Origin: Rhodococcus sp. OK519
Lineage (GTDB): Bacteria; Actinomycetota; Actinomycetes; Mycobacteriales; Mycobacteriaceae
NCBI RefSeq assembly: GCF_003051005.1
Contig: NZ_QAOW01000003.1
Coordinates: 1 to 64,000 of the forward strand
DNA length: 64,000 bases
Direction of reading: 5' to 3'
The position numbers and the translations under genes were made by a program. This document shows, piece by piece, positions 24,196-32,709 of this stretch. Under the pieces are notes generated by a model. That model did not search any database. It worked only from the letters and a program-made list of their open reading frames with translations, and was not told the DNA's origin. The first letter of the stretch is position 1; each line of letters opens with the position of its first letter.

Positions 24196-25200
24196 ATGTC
24201 GACCAGCACCCAGATCCAGCTCATCGCCCGCCCGGTGGGATGGCCCACGCCCGACAACTTCCGGACCGCCGTGGTCGAACTTCCCGACCTCGCCCCCAAC
24301 CAAGTCCGGGTGGCCAACGAGTTCCTCTCCGTCGATCCGTATATGCGCGGCCGCATGAACGACGTGAAGTCGTACGTTCCGCCGTTCGCCCTGGGCGAGA
24401 ACATGACCGGCGGCGCGGTAGGACGGATCGTCGAGTCGACCTCGCCCTCCCATCCCGTCGGATCCGTCGTCGTGCACGATCTCGGCTGGCGTGACGTCGC
24501 ACAGGGCGATGCCGCGAGCTTCCGTGTCGTAGAGGAGATTCCGGGAGTCCCGGTGTCCGCATACCTCGGCATCCTCGGGCTCACCGGCTTGACCGCGTAC
24601 GTCGGACTGATGCACATCGCCCACCTGAAGCCCGGCGAGTCGGTGTTCATCTCGGGTGCCGCCGGCGCCGTGGGAACCGCTGCCGGTCAGATCGCCCGGC
24701 TCGAGGGCGCCGCTCGGATCATCGGGTCCGCGGGATCGGCCGAGAAGGTGGAACTGCTCACCGAGCGCTACGGCTACAGCGCGGCATTCGACTACAAGCG
24801 CGAACCCGTGCGGAAGCAGTTGCGGGAGATCGCCGGAGACGGCATCGACGTGTACTTCGACAACGTCGGTGGTGACCATCTCGAGGCTGCTCTCGACGTG
24901 ATGCGGGACGGCGGCCGAGCGGCGCTGTGCGGAGCCATCGCGGCGTACAACGCGACCGAGCGCACCCCCGGGCCCGACAACATGGCCAACATCATCACCC
25001 GCGGACTGACGCTGCAAGGCTTCACGCTCGGCAACTACACCCACTTCTTCCCCGAATTCGCCGCCAAGATGGGCCCCTGGCTGGCGTCCGGCGACGTGGT
25101 GTTCGACGAGACCGTCGTCGACGGCATCGAGAACTCCGTCGACGCCTTCCTGCAGCTCATGCGCGGCGGCAACGTCGGAAAGATGCTCGTCAGGATCTGA
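24196..25200 (+). CDS. NADP-dependent MDR oxidoreductase (CurA / PTGR-like)
   Basis: 334 residues of the zinc-independent medium-chain reductase family. Visible elements are the N-terminal SVDPYMRGRMND, the dinucleotide motif VFISGAAGAVGTAAGQIA (AxxGxxG type), VYFDNVGGDHLEAAL and a C-terminal VGKMLVRI. This is the pattern of curcumin reductase and leukotriene B4 dehydrogenase/prostaglandin reductase, which reduce alpha,beta-unsaturated carbonyls. The TetR-DUF1304-MDR set looks like an electrophile-detoxification unit (inference). Confidence 0.92.
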   Translation: MSTSTQIQLIARPVGWPTPDNFRTAVVELPDLAPNQVRVANEFLSVDPYMRGRMNDVKSYVPPFALGENMTGGAVGRIVESTSPSHPVGSVVVHDLGWRDVAQGDAASFRVVEEIPGVPVSAYLGILGLTGLTAYVGLMHIAHLKPGESVFISGAAGAVGTAAGQIARLEGAARIIGSAGSAEKVELLTERYGYSAAFDYKREPVRKQLREIAGDGIDVYFDNVGGDHLEAALDVMRDGGRAALCGAIAAYNATERTPGPDNMANIITRGLTLQGFTLGNYTHFFPEFAAKMGPWLASGDVVFDETVVDGIENSVDAFLQLMRGGNVGKMLVRI

Positions 25201-25513
25201 ATCGCCCGTCTCGACCGAATGTCACATGCGTTCAGTTCGACTGTACGCATGTGACATTCGGCCCGGATGCGGTTTTCCCGCACCGATGTGGCAGTTGCCT
25301 GTAACCTGCCTGTCACGCCACCGGCGTCTACCGCTGGATTCCGAATTCCACTTCGTGGTGAGGGTTTTCGGACTCCGGCGGCGGTGGCGACCCTTTGCAG
25401 CGACCTTTCTGTCTTCGCGATGTCGGGGTTGTCCGGCCTGTGACCGATCGTCACGTCCGGGCGAATCGTTCTGTCTTCGAACATGGCTCGCCCACTCGGA
25501 CAAAGGACCTCTG
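25201..25513. other. Intergenic region with terminator and 5' UTR/promoter of propeller gene
   Basis: This 313-bp gap holds the long hairpin at 25215-25261. The remaining 250 bp upstream of the secreted beta-propeller gene contain no supported ORF. No clear -35/-10 pair could be assigned; the stretch just before the gene ends in AAAGGA, a plausible ribosome-binding site. Confidence 0.6.
25215..25261 (+). terminator. Very long hairpin after the MDR gene
   Basis: 17-bp perfect outer arms (25215-25231 and 25245-25261). After a T-T mismatch the stem continues with CAGT/ACTG around a TCG loop, giving 21 pairs in 47 nt. It begins 15 bp after the MDR stop. Its symmetry is unusually complete for a terminator, and it is unlike its flanks in being only moderately GC-rich. 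Confidence 0.8.
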
Positions 25514-26542
25514 ATGAAACCGCATGCACACACCACCAGCCACAGATTCGCCATCCGCTCAGGGGCGGTGGTCCTCACGGCACTCGCCGCAACACTGGTC
25601 ACGGCACCTCCGTCGGGCGCCGACGTCGTGATCCGCACGATCGGCGCCGGCGACGGCCCCTTCGGGGTCGCGTTCACGCCGGACGGGTCTCGCGCCTTCG
25701 TGACCGGCAATCTGAGCAACAACGTCATCTCGATCGCCACCACGTCCGGTGTACAGGGCGGAATCGATGTCGGACAGGGTCCGGCAGGACTGGCTGTCAC
25801 GCCCGACGGTGCCCGCGCCTATGTCGCGCAACTGCTCGACGGCAATGTCGCGGTGATCGACACCGCGACGGACACATCGACCACGAGCATCGACGTGGGC
25901 GACGGGCCGATCTCGGTGGCGGTCTCCCCCGACGGCGCCCGCGTGTACGTCGCCAACCGCAGCAGCGACGACATCTCCGTCATCGAAACTGCCACCAACA
26001 CCGTGACGAGCACGTTCGCAGTGGGCGACGGTCCCTTCGGCATCGCCTTCACCCCCGACGGAACCCACGCCTACATCGCGAATCAGTTCGACGGGGCGGT
26101 CGACGTCGTCGACACCTCGAACAACTCCGTCGTGACATCGATACCCGCCGGAGTGGGCCTGGCAGGAATCGCGATCGCCCCGGACGGCAAGCGCGCCTAC
26201 GTGGCCGACAACGAGGCCGGCACCGTCGTCGTGATCGACACGACCAGCAACACCGTCGCCCGTACGGTCCCGGTCGGCGAGGGCCCCACCGCGGTAGCCG
26301 TCACGCCGGACGGAAGTCGCGTCTACGTGCCTCTCAGCGGTGAAGCGAAGTTGGTGTCGCTCGAGACGGCCGACGACACCGCCGGCCCGAGCGTCGCGGT
26401 CGGACTGTTTCCCGTGGGAGTTGCGATCTCCCCTGACGGCAGCCAGGCCTACGTCACGGGCAACAACAGCGGCACCGTGTCGATCGTGCAGATCGAGTAC
26501 CCCACGCCCGCAGGTTCCCTCGGCTCGCTCTTCGGCAGCTGA
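25514..26542 (+). CDS. Secreted YVTN/YncE-like seven-repeat beta-propeller protein
   Basis: 342 residues with a Sec-type signal peptide (SGAVVLTALAATLVTAPPSGA) and no lipobox. About seven repeats of 40-42 residues follow, each with a (T/S)PDG(S/A/T)xAYV-type strand (SRAFVTG, ARAYVAQ, ARVYVAN, THAYIAN, KRAYVAD, SRVYVPL, SQAYVTG). This is a YVTN-family propeller. Such proteins bind ligands or partners extracellularly and none of the visible residues indicates an enzyme. The start is supported by AAAGGA 6 nt upstream. Confidence 0.9.
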   Translation: MKPHAHTTSHRFAIRSGAVVLTALAATLVTAPPSGADVVIRTIGAGDGPFGVAFTPDGSRAFVTGNLSNNVISIATTSGVQGGIDVGQGPAGLAVTPDGARAYVAQLLDGNVAVIDTATDTSTTSIDVGDGPISVAVSPDGARVYVANRSSDDISVIETATNTVTSTFAVGDGPFGIAFTPDGTHAYIANQFDGAVDVVDTSNNSVVTSIPAGVGLAGIAIAPDGKRAYVADNEAGTVVVIDTTSNTVARTVPVGEGPTAVAVTPDGSRVYVPLSGEAKLVSLETADDTAGPSVAVGLFPVGVAISPDGSQAYVTGNNSGTVSIVQIEYPTPAGSLGSLFGS

Positions 26543-26546
26543 CCCC

Positions 26547-26622
26547 TCGTCCTGAGCGCCCGTTCCTTCCCTGGACACGCGGGTTCCTACCCGGACAGGC
26601 AAAGAGTGGGCGCTCAGGACGA
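26547..26622. repeat. Large 15-bp inverted repeat with structured interior
   Basis: Perfect 15-bp arms (26547-26561 and 26608-26622) enclose 46 nt that can fold further (GGGT-TCCT-ACCC at the centre, flanked by CCTG/CAGG). It sits between the convergent propeller and hypothetical genes, so it may act as a bidirectional terminator. It is larger and more branched than the other terminators in the window. Confidence 0.7.
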
Positions 26623-26674
26623 CCCGGCCACCACTGTCGGCACCATGATCGCCACGAAGGCGGCGGTGTCGAGC

Positions 26675-27034
26675 TCAGGTGTTCGACGGCGCGAACTCGC
26701 CGAACGACATTCCGTCGTCACGCCACCAGTCCGCCGCCCGCAGTTCGTCGATCACCGCGTCGAACGCGTCGACGAGCCATTTCCGGTCCGCTGCCGCGAG
26801 CCGCACGTCGGACGGACCGAAGAACTGCACCGACCACGTCCCTTCGCCACCGTCCACCGTGGTCGAGAGATCTCCGCCCTCATTGGTGGCGAGAAGGTAC
26901 CGACTCAACTCGAACTCGACGCGAATCGCATACATACCGCCCAGGTTGACGATGTTCGCCGGCCGCTGCGTCGCCGCAGCCAAGGCGACCAGGGCATCTC
27001 TGTACCTCTTGGTGTGCTCACGCGTCAGCGGCAC
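26675..27034 (-). CDS. Hypothetical protein
   Basis: 119 residues from a GTG at 27034, chosen because TTGGAG lies 6 nt upstream; the open frame extends nine codons further to 27061. It is soluble and mixed alpha/beta, with N-terminal helix REHTKRYRDALVALAAAT, a central VEFELSRYLLATNEGG strand region, and an acidic C-terminus. No family is recognised. It stands alone, convergent with the propeller gene and divergent from the ECF sigma gene. Codon use matches the neighbours, so it is likely a real gene. Confidence 0.65.
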   Translation of the reverse strand: MPLTREHTKRYRDALVALAAATQRPANIVNLGGMYAIRVEFELSRYLLATNEGGDLSTTVDGGEGTWSVQFFGPSDVRLAAADRKWLVDAFDAVIDELRAADWWRDDGMSFGEFAPSNT

Positions 27035-27368
27035 GAGCGCTCCAACCACCACGGGACACACGGAACACGTCCGCGGTCATGTACATGCATGGCATCGACC
27101 CCTCGAACGATGCTGCGCACCTGATCGATTCGCGTGCCTATCGCTCTTTTCCCAGCGCTCTCACCTTCTCACGAAAAACCGTTCGCACCTGCTCTCCCAA
27201 CCGTTAGACGCTGCCCGGACACCGAACCGAACACCGTTCGACTGTGATGTGTCCCACATTTCGACGTCGCAGCTCGGCCGCCCTGGCGATTCACGGTCGG
27301 GTCTGCCGCCCGGTGTAAAGTCTGCGTGCCTCACTCCCGCGACGGCTTCGACGGGAGGAGTGTATTCA
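27035..27368. other. Intergenic region upstream of the ECF sigma gene
   Basis: About 330 bp without a supported ORF, noticeably less GC-rich than its flanks. An extended -10-like TGTAAAGT lies at about 27314-27321, without an obvious -35. The 3' end folds into the ribosome-binding-site hairpin described separately. No small RNA could be assigned from sequence alone. Confidence 0.5.
27334..27360 (+). promoter_or_regulatory. Hairpin masking the sigma-factor ribosome-binding site
   Basis: CTCCCG (27334-27339) pairs with CGGGAG (27352-27357), which is part of the Shine-Dalgarno GGGAGGAG (27353-27360). A register-shifted alternative pairs CACTCC (27332-27337) with GGAGTG (27357-27362). Either fold covers the site 8 nt before the GTG start. 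Translational control is inferred from this overlap. Confidence 0.5.
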
Positions 27369-27929
27369 GTGACCGAACAGGCCGTGGACGAGTCTGAAGG
27401 GCTCGGCCATGCCTTTCACCGGGGCAGCCGCCCCGATGACACCTTTGCGGCGTTCGTCGACCGCTACGGTCCCGAACTGCGCAGATTCTGCCGGCCACTC
27501 GCCCCGGACGAGGACACGGCAGAGGACGTCGTCCAGGAGACATTCATCGCCGCCTGGAACCAGTTGGCATCGTTTCGCGGCGAGGCCTCGATCCGCACGT
27601 GGCTGTTCGCGATCTGCACCCGAAAGATCTTCGATCTCCACCGGCGTCGACGGCCGGACATGGTGGACGACGAGATACTGGACACACTCCCGGATCGACG
27701 AGATCGCGAACCAGCGGCGATGGCGTCGAACAACGCCTTCATGAAGGCCCTCGACGGCGCCTTGTGGCAACTACCCCCTCGACAACGCGCATCATGGGTG
27801 ATGAGAGAGGTGGAATCGATGACTTTTCCGGAGATCGGCAGGCTGCTGGGACTGAGCCCGGACGCGGCACGTGGCCAGCACCGGCGCGCAGCGGCATCGC
27901 TGGCGGTCCTACTGGAGGAGTGGCGATGA
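27369..27929 (+). CDS. RNA polymerase sigma factor, ECF/sigma-70 family
   Basis: 186 residues. The region-2 core is FAAFVDRYGPELRRFCRPL...DTAEDVVQETFIAAW, with FRGEASIRTWLFAICTRKIFDLHRRRRP completing 2.4. Region 4 is ALWQLPPRQRASWVMREVESMTFPEIGRLLGLSPDAARGQHRRA. Start GTG at 27369 has GGGAGGAG upstream. No anti-sigma gene with a zinc-finger or membrane segment is adjacent. Instead an ANTAR-domain protein follows 39 bp later, so the control mode is unclear. Confidence 0.92.
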   Translation: MTEQAVDESEGLGHAFHRGSRPDDTFAAFVDRYGPELRRFCRPLAPDEDTAEDVVQETFIAAWNQLASFRGEASIRTWLFAICTRKIFDLHRRRRPDMVDDEILDTLPDRRDREPAAMASNNAFMKALDGALWQLPPRQRASWVMREVESMTFPEIGRLLGLSPDAARGQHRRAAASLAVLLEEWR

Positions 27930-27968
27930 CCCCCCGACGCACACCCCAGACAGAAGGAGGGCGGCGCC

Positions 27969-28796
27969 ATGGTCGGCACTGACCCGCTCACGAACGGACG
28001 GGCGCCCGTCACCTCGGCCACCCCGATGCACGCCGCCGACGTCGTGGCAGTCGCGGAACAGTCGGACCTGTCGCCGACCACACTCGCATCGCTGCTGTTG
28101 TCGCTGGGCGAGAGCATCACCGACGAGGACGACCTGGTCGATCTCTTGCAGCGCGTGACGGAGGTGGCGCACGACGTCGTGGGCGGCGCCGACAGCACGG
28201 GCGTAACCGTCGACTTCGGCGCACGCACGTACACGGCCGCCTACACCGACGGCCGCACCCTGCGCGTGGACCACGAGCAGTACGCCGCCGGCGAGGGCCC
28301 CTGCCTGCACGCCTCGCGGTCGCGGGAGACGGTGCTGGTCGATCTGGACGAAGCGACGGACCGGTGGCCGGCCTTCACCGAATCCGCCCGCGCAGAGGGG
28401 ATCCGCAGCTTCCTGGCCGCTCCCCTGTTCATCGACGATCGCACCCTCGGCGCACTCAACCTGTACGGCCGCGGGCGCGCCGCGTTCGACGAGGTGGACG
28501 CCGACGTCCTGGAACTGCTCACCGGCACGGTCTCCCGTGCCATCGGCGAGTTCGCGCGGTTCAAGTCCGCACGCGATGCTGCGGAGGCGCTGCAACGCGC
28601 GCTCGAGACGAGGGCACCCATCGAGCAGGCGAAAGGCATGCTGATGGCCCTTCATCGGATCGACGCGCACGACGCGTTCCAGTTGCTGCGCAAGCAGTCC
28701 CAGACTACGAACACACGCCTGCGGGACGTTGCCGTCGACCTCGTCGGGCGACTCAGCGCTGTACACGATTCCGAGGCGACCGAGACCGCGTCTTGA
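27969..28796 (+). CDS. GAF and ANTAR domain-containing protein
   Basis: 275 residues. A GAF domain spans roughly residues 40-195 (ending DVLELLTGTVSRAIGEFARF). A C-terminal ANTAR domain follows (LQRALETRAPIEQAKGMLMALHRIDAHDAFQLLRKQSQTTNTRLRDVA, here split by description); the conserved IEQAKG and A-F-x-L-L-R-x-x-S positions are intact. ANTAR domains bind paired RNA hairpins to prevent transcription termination, and GAF senses a small molecule. It lies directly after the ECF sigma gene; AAGGAGG precedes its ATG. Confidence 0.93.
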   Translation: MVGTDPLTNGRAPVTSATPMHAADVVAVAEQSDLSPTTLASLLLSLGESITDEDDLVDLLQRVTEVAHDVVGGADSTGVTVDFGARTYTAAYTDGRTLRVDHEQYAAGEGPCLHASRSRETVLVDLDEATDRWPAFTESARAEGIRSFLAAPLFIDDRTLGALNLYGRGRAAFDEVDADVLELLTGTVSRAIGEFARFKSARDAAEALQRALETRAPIEQAKGMLMALHRIDAHDAFQLLRKQSQTTNTRLRDVAVDLVGRLSAVHDSEATETAS

Positions 28797-29539
28797 CGCC
28801 CGCGAGCAAGGCAGACGAGGTTGTCGCCGTCCTGACCGAGATCGCCGACGCCGACGACGCCGCGCAGCTGCAGCGGTTCTTCAAGACCGGGCCGGGCGAG
28901 TACGGCGAGGGTGACGTGTTCGTCGGCGTCCGAGTGCCGGCGATCCGCAAGGTGGCCAAGGGATTTGCGCATCTGGCACTCGACGATGTCGATGCGCTCC
29001 TGGACAGCCCCGTTCACGAGCACCGACTGGCGGGCCTGCTGATCCTCGTCGAACAGTTCACGCGGGCGAGTCGCGCGCGCAATCGCGACGACGACGCCCG
29101 CGAGCGGATAGCCCAGCACTACCTGGCGGCCGTGCTGCGCGGACGGGTGGACAACTGGGACCTGGTGGACCTGTCGGCGCTGTACATCCTCGGCGACTGG
29201 CTGTTCGACAAGCCCCGCGAGCTCGTGTTCGAACTCGGCGCCGACGACGACCTGTGGCGCCGACGCGTCGCGCTGCTCACCACGTTCGGGTTCATCCGCC
29301 GCGGCGACGCGTCGACGACACTCGATCTGGCGGCCCGGGTCCTGAACGACCGGCGCGATCTCACCCAGAAGGCCACCGGCTGGATGCTCCGCGAGGTGGG
29401 TAAGCGGGTGGATCGGGGCCTGTTGCTCGGGTTCCTCGACGATCACGCTGCCGAGATGGGTGCGACCGCACTGAGCTACGCCACCGAGCACCTCGACGCC
29501 GAGACCCGCGTGCACTACCGCACGCTGCGCAGGGGCTGA
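28793..29539 (+). CDS. DNA alkylation repair protein (AlkD-like HEAT repeat)
   Basis: 248 residues of HEAT-like helices. Conserved AlkD elements are FKTGPGEYGEGDVFVGVRVPAIRKVAK, HRLAGLLILVEQF, and VDNWDLVDLSA with the catalytic-type Trp and Asp; KATGWMLREVGKR follows. AlkD is a DNA glycosylase for N3- and N7-alkyl purines. The TTG start overlaps the TGA of the GAF-ANTAR gene (TTGA), indicating translational coupling, so a sigma factor, an RNA-binding regulator and a repair enzyme share one operon. Confidence 0.9.
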   Translation: MTPASKADEVVAVLTEIADADDAAQLQRFFKTGPGEYGEGDVFVGVRVPAIRKVAKGFAHLALDDVDALLDSPVHEHRLAGLLILVEQFTRASRARNRDDDARERIAQHYLAAVLRGRVDNWDLVDLSALYILGDWLFDKPRELVFELGADDDLWRRRVALLTTFGFIRRGDASTTLDLAARVLNDRRDLTQKATGWMLREVGKRVDRGLLLGFLDDHAAEMGATALSYATEHLDAETRVHYRTLRRG

Positions 29540-29706
29540 CCTCGGCCGTTCATCGCCTGTTCCCCGCCGTCCGCCGCACGAGGGCGCGGCAGACGGTTGT
29601 CTTCCCGGCCACCGACCGTCGGTCGAATAGGGTGTTGTGTGCATCACAGATGCAGAGTCACGCGTGCGTCTCCGACGCAGTGTCGGAACCGAGAGGACAC
29701 GAATCG

Positions 29707-31620
29707 ATGAGCACCGCCGAGCATGCGACCGGGGCCTACGCCGCAGCGTTCCAGGAGAGCGTGGAGCAGCCGGACAAGTTCTGGCTCGCCGCCGCCGAGG
29801 CCGTCGAGTGGGACACCGCGCCCACCCGCGCGCTGGACGACTCGAACGCCCCGCTGTACCGCTGGTTCGCGGACGGCACCCTCAACACGTGCTTCAACGC
29901 GCTCGACCGGCACGTGCGCGACGGCCGCGGCGACCAGGCCGCGCTCATCTACGACTCCGCGATGGTGCCGGCGAAGCGGACGTACACCTACTCCGAACTG
30001 CTCGCCGAGGTCGCCCGGTTCGCGGGTGTGCTCGCCGAGCAGGGCGTCGTGGCCGGCGACCGCGTCGTGATCTACATGCCGATGATTCCGGAGGCCGCGA
30101 TCGCGATGCTCGCGTGCGCCCGCATCGGCGCCGTGCATTCGGTCGTCTTCGGCGGCTTCGCGGCGAAGGAACTCGCCACCCGCATCGACGACGCCCAGCC
30201 GGTGGTCCTGGTGACCGCGTCGGGCGGCCTCGAGCCCGGACGCACCATCGAGTACCTCCCCATGGTCGACCAGGCGCTCGGCCTGTCGGCTACCCCGCCG
30301 CATACGGTGATCGTCAAGAACCGCGAGAGCATTCCCGGCGCGGCCGCCGACTACCGTGACCGCGGCGCCGCATGGTTCGACTGGGACGAATTGGCCGCCG
30401 ACGCAACCGATGCCGCGCCGGTCTCAGTCGCTGCGACCGACCCGCTCTACATCCTCTACACCTCGGGGACCACGGGTAAGCCCAAGGGCGTGGTCCGCGA
30501 CAACGGCGGTCATGCCGTTGCACTGACGTGGTCGATGCGCAACATCTACGACCTCGGACCCGGCCAGGTCATGTGGACGGCGTCGGACGTCGGCTGGGTC
30601 GTGGGCCACTCGTACATCGTGTACGCGCCACTGCTCGCCGGTGCGACGACGGTGATGTACGAGGGTAAGCCTGTCGGCACCCCGGACGCGGGCGCGTTCT
30701 GGCGAGTCATCCAGGAGCACGAGGTCACCGCACTGTTCACAGCGCCGACCGCGATCCGCGCGATTCGTAAGGCCGACCCGGAGGCGACCGAGCTCGCCAA
30801 GTACGACATCTCCTCGATGACGACACTGTTCGCCGCGGGCGAGCGGCTCGACCCCGACACCTACGTGTGGGCCACCGAGAAGCTGGGCGTCCCGGTGATC
30901 GACCACTGGTGGCAGACCGAGACCGGTTGGGCCATTTGCGCGAATCTTCGTGGGCTGGAGCCGATGCCGATCAAGGCGGGCTCCCCCACGGTGCCCGTAC
31001 CCGGCTACCGCGTGGACATCGTCGACGGCGAGGGCACACCGGTCGAGGCAGGCACCGAAGGCAACATCGTGATCGCACTGCCGCTGCCGCCGGGCACCTT
31101 GGCGGGACTGTGGCGCGACGAGGACCGGTACGTGAAGTCGTACCTATCGACGTTCGACGGCTACTACCTCACGGGCGACTCGGGATACATCGACGAGGAC
31201 GGTTACGTCTTCGTCCTGGGCCGCAGCGACGACGTCATCAACGTTGCCGGACACCGTCTTTCGACGGGCAGCATGGAAGCCGTCGTCGCATCGCACACCG
31301 CGGTGGCCGAGTGCGCGGTGATCGGCATTCACGACGAGCTCAAGGGCCAGCGCCCCAGCGGCTACGTCGTCCTCAAGGCCGGCGTCGAGATCGAGGACGA
31401 CATCCTGCGCAAAGAACTGATCGCGATGGTGCGCGAGCAGATCGGCGCGGTCGCCACGTTCCGTGACGTGACCGTCGTGCAGGCGCTGCCGAAGACCCGC
31501 TCGGGCAAGATCCTGCGCAAGACGATGCGTCAGATCGCCGACCACGACGAGTACACCGTGCCGTCGACCATCGAGGATCCGTCGGTCCTCGACGCGCTCG
31601 AAAAGCTGCTGCGCGGGTAA
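29707..31620 (+). CDS. prpE: Propionyl-CoA synthetase / acyl-CoA synthetase
   Basis: 637 residues of the acetyl-CoA synthetase family. The AMP-binding P-loop is YILYTSGTTGKPKG, the adenine motif WWQTETGWAICANL, the hinge YYLTGDSGYIDEDGYVFVLGRSDDVINVAGHRL, and the catalytic Lys KTRSGKILRKTM. The N-terminal LYRWFADGTLNTCFNALDRHV and TETGW wording are those of PrpE rather than Acs. It would activate propionate (or acetate), linking it to methylcitrate or methylmalonyl metabolism. The ATG has GAGAGGA upstream. Confidence 0.88.
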   Translation: MSTAEHATGAYAAAFQESVEQPDKFWLAAAEAVEWDTAPTRALDDSNAPLYRWFADGTLNTCFNALDRHVRDGRGDQAALIYDSAMVPAKRTYTYSELLAEVARFAGVLAEQGVVAGDRVVIYMPMIPEAAIAMLACARIGAVHSVVFGGFAAKELATRIDDAQPVVLVTASGGLEPGRTIEYLPMVDQALGLSATPPHTVIVKNRESIPGAAADYRDRGAAWFDWDELAADATDAAPVSVAATDPLYILYTSGTTGKPKGVVRDNGGHAVALTWSMRNIYDLGPGQVMWTASDVGWVVGHSYIVYAPLLAGATTVMYEGKPVGTPDAGAFWRVIQEHEVTALFTAPTAIRAIRKADPEATELAKYDISSMTTLFAAGERLDPDTYVWATEKLGVPVIDHWWQTETGWAICANLRGLEPMPIKAGSPTVPVPGYRVDIVDGEGTPVEAGTEGNIVIALPLPPGTLAGLWRDEDRYVKSYLSTFDGYYLTGDSGYIDEDGYVFVLGRSDDVINVAGHRLSTGSMEAVVASHTAVAECAVIGIHDELKGQRPSGYVVLKAGVEIEDDILRKELIAMVREQIGAVATFRDVTVVQALPKTRSGKILRKTMRQIADHDEYTVPSTIEDPSVLDALEKLLRG

Positions 31621-31635
31621 CGCCGACACCGCCGC

Positions 31636-31674
31636 AAGGGCCTCACCCCACTCAGGGGCGGGGCCCTTCTTTTC
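31636..31674 (+). terminator. Intrinsic terminator of prpE
   Basis: AAGGGCC (from 31636) pairs with GGGCCCTT (to 31668) around an internal CCCC/GGGG pairing and is followed by CTTTTC. It is one of the few in the window with a T-rich tail. Confidence 0.8.
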
Positions 31675-31760
31675 GGATAAATCGGATATTCGGCACCAAT
31701 TCGTACCAAATGGCAATTTAGCTTAAACAACCAAAAGGGCAGGTCAGGCGCGCATAGGGG

Positions 31761-31790
31761 TTGACCATCACGGTTCGATCACGGTATGTT
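31761..31790 (+). promoter_or_regulatory. Sigma-A-like promoter of the unknown gene
   Basis: -35 TTGACC (31761-31766) and -10 TATGTT (31785-31790) are 18 bp apart, in an AT-rich stretch that starts after the prpE terminator. The predicted start point, about 31797, lies downstream of the first possible ATG (31786). Confidence 0.6.
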
Positions 31791-31857
31791 TACGAACAGG
31801 ATCCAAACGATCATCGGATTCGACACCATCAATTCGCAATCGCCCCGAGGGGGAGAA

Positions 31858-32697
31858 TTGTCCGTAGTCGCCACGCCGTCCGTCCACGCACTCCTGCGCG
31901 ACCTCGTCGCGAACAGCACACGGCGCCATTTCCTGCACGATCCCGAGGGCATCGAGCTGTCGAACCAGGCCGCCCTCCTGCGGGAGGTCGTAGTCACCGT
32001 CCAGGCCTGCCTGGCGCCTGATCTGGCCGCGACCCGGGCGGCCGAGCGGCGGGACGCCGCGGAGGACCCGTTCTGGGTCGGCGGCCCCGGACTGCGCCTG
32101 ATCGCGTCGATCGCCCAATACGAGGAGATCCTGGCCACCCTGCTCGACGCGGCGGCCCTGATCGAGTCCGGGCGGATGAGCACGGCCTGGACGCTGCTCG
32201 GATCGGCGGCGGATCGCCTCCGGATCCTCGCGGCCCTCGAATCGTCCTCCGGTGGTGACGTCGCCCGACAGTTGGCCGCCGCGTCGGAGCACGCGCGTGC
32301 GCGGTTCACCGCCGTGGCGGAGGCCGACGACGTCGACCTCGGACTCCCCCCGGCGTTCGAATCGGTCGGGAGCCTGGTGACGGCACCGGGTCGGCTGACG
32401 CTGCCCCTGCCCACGCGGGCGGTCGCGGACATCGTCGAACTGGCGTCGCTCGGTGCGGCGACCAGTCGCGACGGTGGACCGCTCGACGTCTCGTCGCTGC
32501 ACAACTCCCCGGAGGACACCGACTACGGCCATCTCGCCACCGTCGGCGGCTACCAGTTCCACCTGGCACTCGACATCGTCCGCGCCGCAACCGATTCCCT
32601 GTGCGGCGTCGCCGGTGTGCTCACCACCGAGCAGGTCTGGGAGGACTGGGCGGACGATGTCCGCGACGCGATCGACTTCGCGTGGAACTGTATCTAG
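31858..32697 (+). CDS. Hypothetical protein, helical
   Basis: 279 residues from a TTG at 31858 next to AGGGGGAG. The open frame runs back to an ATG at 31786, but that codon lies inside the predicted -10 box and the 24 extra residues look unlike the rest. The protein is soluble, Ala/Leu rich and mostly helical, with helices such as AALLREVVVTVQACLAPDL, YEEILATLLDAAALIESG and MSTAWTLLGSAADRLRILAAL. A second half (residues about 190-279) contains a DYGHLATVGGYQFHLALDIV helix and a Trp-rich acidic end. It is not matched to a known family. It is monocistronic with its own promoter. Confidence 0.75.
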   Translation: MSVVATPSVHALLRDLVANSTRRHFLHDPEGIELSNQAALLREVVVTVQACLAPDLAATRAAERRDAAEDPFWVGGPGLRLIASIAQYEEILATLLDAAALIESGRMSTAWTLLGSAADRLRILAALESSSGGDVARQLAAASEHARARFTAVAEADDVDLGLPPAFESVGSLVTAPGRLTLPLPTRAVADIVELASLGAATSRDGGPLDVSSLHNSPEDTDYGHLATVGGYQFHLALDIVRAATDSLCGVAGVLTTEQVWEDWADDVRDAIDFAWNCI

Positions 32698-32709
32698 GAC
32701 CCGGCCGCG

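Noticed and set aside
27926-27982. 18-codon ORF (MTPRRTPQTEGGRRHGRH) starting in the sigma-factor stop
   Set aside because: It is too short and basic, and overlaps the start region of the GAF-ANTAR gene; an anti-sigma would need a far longer product.
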